This document shows positions 61,234 through 64,000 of a stretch of 64,000 nucleotides of DNA, one piece after another. The DNA lies in NCBI GenBank assembly GCA_022376925.1, contig JAIOJX010000026.1:198996400-199060399 (forward strand), read 5' to 3'. Position 1 is the stretch's first letter. Every line of letters begins with the position of its first letter. The position numbers and the translations under genes were made by a program. Below the pieces are notes generated by a model. It did no database searches. It worked only from the letters and a program-made list of their open reading frames with translations, and was not told the origin of the DNA. The DNA is from Tragulus kanchil (Eukaryota; Chordata; Mammalia; Artiodactyla; Tragulidae).

Positions 61234-63361
61234 CTCATTCATTCATTTGACATTTATTCAGTACATACATACCAGGGAGTTTATGTAACTGCTGGCAAAA
61301 GGCTGGCACTCAAATATTTACTGAAGCCAAAAAAATAGGGGTGTGGGGAAGAGAGAAGGAAGAGGACTTGGAAAGGCAGATACAGTTTCCACAAGCAAAA
61401 GTGGAGGAGAGAGAGGAAAACAGTGGCAAACTCATGGAAAGGACAAATAATAAAATATAATTGGTATAAAATAGGGAGATTACACAGAATGGTGAGAAAT
61501 AAACTTAGAAAGCAATACAGATTACACTGAATCTTGAAAGTAAGATGAACAGTTCTGACTCTACTGTGGAGGTAGTAAGCTACCTGTTGAAATGTTTCTG
61601 AGAAGACGGGATGAAGAGGACAATTTAACTACACCGATCTGATCTTTCAATTAAAACTAGTATGCAGCTCGTATGACAGAAAGTTAATGCTCAGAGTTGT
61701 TAAAGAACAGTCACCGGGGTGGCTGACCATGTGTTCCAAACAGAGAAAAACCTACTAGGAAGCAACTGTAGTATCTTCTTAAGAAGAGAAAGGCTGGAAA
61801 AAAGACAGCCATAAGGAAAAAGTAAATATTCTCTTTAATAACATGATGTGTCTGTTCATTTTTTTCTAGTCATTTTTGAAGGTCCCTTCATAAAGGTATA
61901 TAATTTTCAAAGTCTTACACATTTTTATTCTTTATTCTTCCATGTACCATACATATACATATAGCTGATGCCATGCGAAAGTAAGTTTTCCCACTTAATT
62001 TTCTAACTGATGATTACTGGTATCCACACAGTGTTTATTTTTGTATATTTTATTGCTTTTCTTGTTGAACACTTACTATTTTTAATAGGTTTAAAATGAC
62101 GTTCTTGGATTCTAACATTTGACAATCGTCTGAAGTACAAAAATAAAATTTTCTACCTTTTAAAAACATTTATAATCCATTTTGTTTTCTCTTATTGCTG
62201 ATGACAATTTTAGAACCATGTTGATTAACAATAATAATGGTGGTAAATCTCATCCTGTTCCTGCCTTTAATGGGGTCATTGACTAGTACACACACAAAAA
62301 GGGTCTTTCTATTCATTCACTCACTCATTCATTCATTTGACATTTATTCAGTACATACATACCAGGGAGTTTATGTAACTGCTGGCAAAAGGCTGGCACT
62401 CAAATATTTACTGAAGCCAAAAAAATAGGGGTGTGGGAAGAGAGAAGGAAGAGGACTTGGAAAGGCAGATACAGTTTCCACAAGCAAAAGTGGAGGAGAG
62501 AGAGGAAAACAGTGGCAAACTCATGGAAAGGACAAATAATAAAATATAATTGGTATAAAATAGGGAGATTACACAGAATGGTGAGAAATAAACTTAGAAA
62601 GCAATACAGATTACACTGAATCTTGAAAGTAAGATGAACAGTTCTGACTCTACTGTGGAGGTAGTAAGCTACCTGTTGAAATGTTTCTGAGAAGACGGGA
62701 TGAAGAGGACAATTTAACTACACCGATCTGATCTTTCAATTAAAACTAGTATGCAGCTCGTATGACAGAAAGTTAATGCTCAGAGTTGTTAAAGAACAGT
62801 CACCGGGGTGGCTGACCATGTGTTCCAAACAGAGAAAAACCTACTAGGAAGCAACTGTAGTATCTTCTTAAGAAGAGAAAGGCTGGAAAAAAGACAGCCA
62901 TAAGGAAAAAGTAAATATTCTCTTTAATAACATGATGTGTCTGTTCATTTTTTTCTAGTCATTTTTGAAGGTCCCTTCATAAAGGTATATAATTTTCAAA
63001 GTCTTACACATTTTTATTCTTTATTCTTCCATGTACCATACATATACATATAGCTGATGCCATGCAGTAAGTTTTCCCACTTAATTTTCTAACTGATGAT
63101 TACTGGTATCCACACAGTGTTTATTTTTGTATATTTTATTGCTTTTCTTGTTGAACACTTACTATTTTTAATAGGTTTAAAATGACGTTCTTGGATTCTA
63201 ACATTTGACAATCGTCTGAAGTACAAAAATAAAATTTTCTACCTTTTAAAAACATTTATAATCCATTTTGTTTTCTCTTATTGCTGATGACAATTTTAGA
63301 ACCATGTTGATTAACAATAATAATGGTGGTAAATCTCATCCTGTTCCTGCCTTTAATGGGG
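61188..63361. repeat. Tandem duplicated block 24 (period 1090)
   Basis: 61188-62276 is repeated at 62277-63361 with a handful of differences. No gene was recognised inside. Confidence 0.95.
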
Positions 63362-64000
63362 CCACTGATATATTTCAGGTCAAAGACTAACAAATTCAGA
63401 GTTGCATGATGCAGAGCTCTCTCCATAAGCAGCACTGAGAAATCAATGGAATGATGGAAAGAGCTTAGAGACCAGTTAGGAGATGACTACAGTCATCCAT
63501 GGCAGAGAGACTAATAAATGCTTATCTCATGCAGTGGAACTAGAAGAGTATGGGCCACATTTCAGAGACATTGGTGAGGAAAAAGTCATAAGCTTGAGCC
63601 CTTTAGAATTTAGGGGTACAAAGAGAAACAAGAAAACTAAGATGTTTTCCCAGGTCTAGAGTCTGGGGCCCAATCAACTGATCACATCAGGAATATTGAA
63701 GGAAAAGCAATAAAACATCTGTTGAGATCACAAAGCAAAGGCAACTGGACAAATGGGCCAAGCACATATAATTAAAGGCCAACTCCAAGAAGAAGGTGCA
63801 TGAAAGTAAGACGATATCGCTTGTATGTTGGAGAATATCTGCTTTGGGAAGGATGGTAAGGAAGAAACTGGCCCAAGAGATGGAGATATTTAGCAAACAA
63901 GTAAGGAAGAACTGGTCAGCAAGGTTCACATTAAAGCAACAGGAGGGGATGATTTTTCTTTTATAAAAATTATATAGCTAAAAAAAGAAAACTCTCTGAG

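Larger units (their letters stand above)
59101..64000. other. AT-rich DNA without recognised gene
   Basis: Blocks 23 and 24 and the unique tail from 63362. No coding frame, PEX7 exon or clear transposon was seen. A CATTCACTCACTCATTCATT run at about 61223 and its duplicate at about 62313 may be a degraded L2 end. Confidence 0.55.

Overview
The window is nuclear DNA of a ruminant. It holds tRNA-Glu-derived SINEs of the Bov-tA type (several with target-site duplications), CHR-type SINEs, BovB (RTE) LINE sequence, artiodactyl-type L1 3' ends and an old MLT1 LTR. No prokaryotic features, CRISPR arrays or operons are present. Species cannot be set from the sequence alone; I did not recognise a Bov-A2 dimer.

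Two protein-coding genes are supported, both on the minus strand. SLC35D3 is a two-exon gene in a CpG-rich block at about 28.0-35.1 kb. Exon 2 (27937-28757) is single. Exon 1 appears as two complete copies (30872-31310 and 32109-32547) plus one truncated copy (29717-29902). One complete exon 1 joined to exon 2 gives a 419-residue protein with the expected start and tail. Upstream on the same strand is the last coding exon of PEX7, present twice (45201-45269 and 46315-46383). PEX7 followed by SLC35D3 on one strand is the order I know from the human chromosome 6q23 region. SLC35D3 is a nucleotide-sugar-transporter-like membrane protein; PEX7 is the peroxisomal PTS2 receptor. They are neighbours, with no functional link seen here.

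The dominant structure is neither gene nor mobile element. About 24 times in 64 kb, a segment of about 1.1-1.3 kb is followed directly by a near-identical copy of itself. The block edges ignore gene and repeat boundaries, cutting exons, SINEs and L1 alike, and the sequence is often scrambled or replaced by filler at the junction. One junction carries a T-tract of about 260 bases. The simplest reading is an assembly in which overlapping sub-contigs were joined without merging their overlaps. Collapsing the second copies would leave roughly 36-38 kb of real sequence. Copy-number statements here, including the extra SLC35D3 exon 1 and PEX7 exon 10 copies, should be read with that in mind.

Layout: 0.3-7 kb, duplicated blocks with BovB and a Bov-tA fragment; 8-17.4 kb, duplicated blocks with CHR and Bov-tA SINEs and an MLT1 LTR; 17.4-24.8 kb, a CHR SINE with target-site duplication, the T-tract and a TG microsatellite; 25.6-27.9 kb, probable SLC35D3 3' UTR; 28-35 kb, SLC35D3 and its CpG island; 36.7-44.7 kb, CHR and Bov-tA SINEs; 45.2-46.4 kb, PEX7 3' end; 47-51.6 kb, an L1 remnant with nested SINEs; 51.8-53.4 kb, an unidentified minus-strand ORF present twice; 54-64 kb, Bov-tA SINEs, an L1 3' end and AT-rich duplicated blocks.
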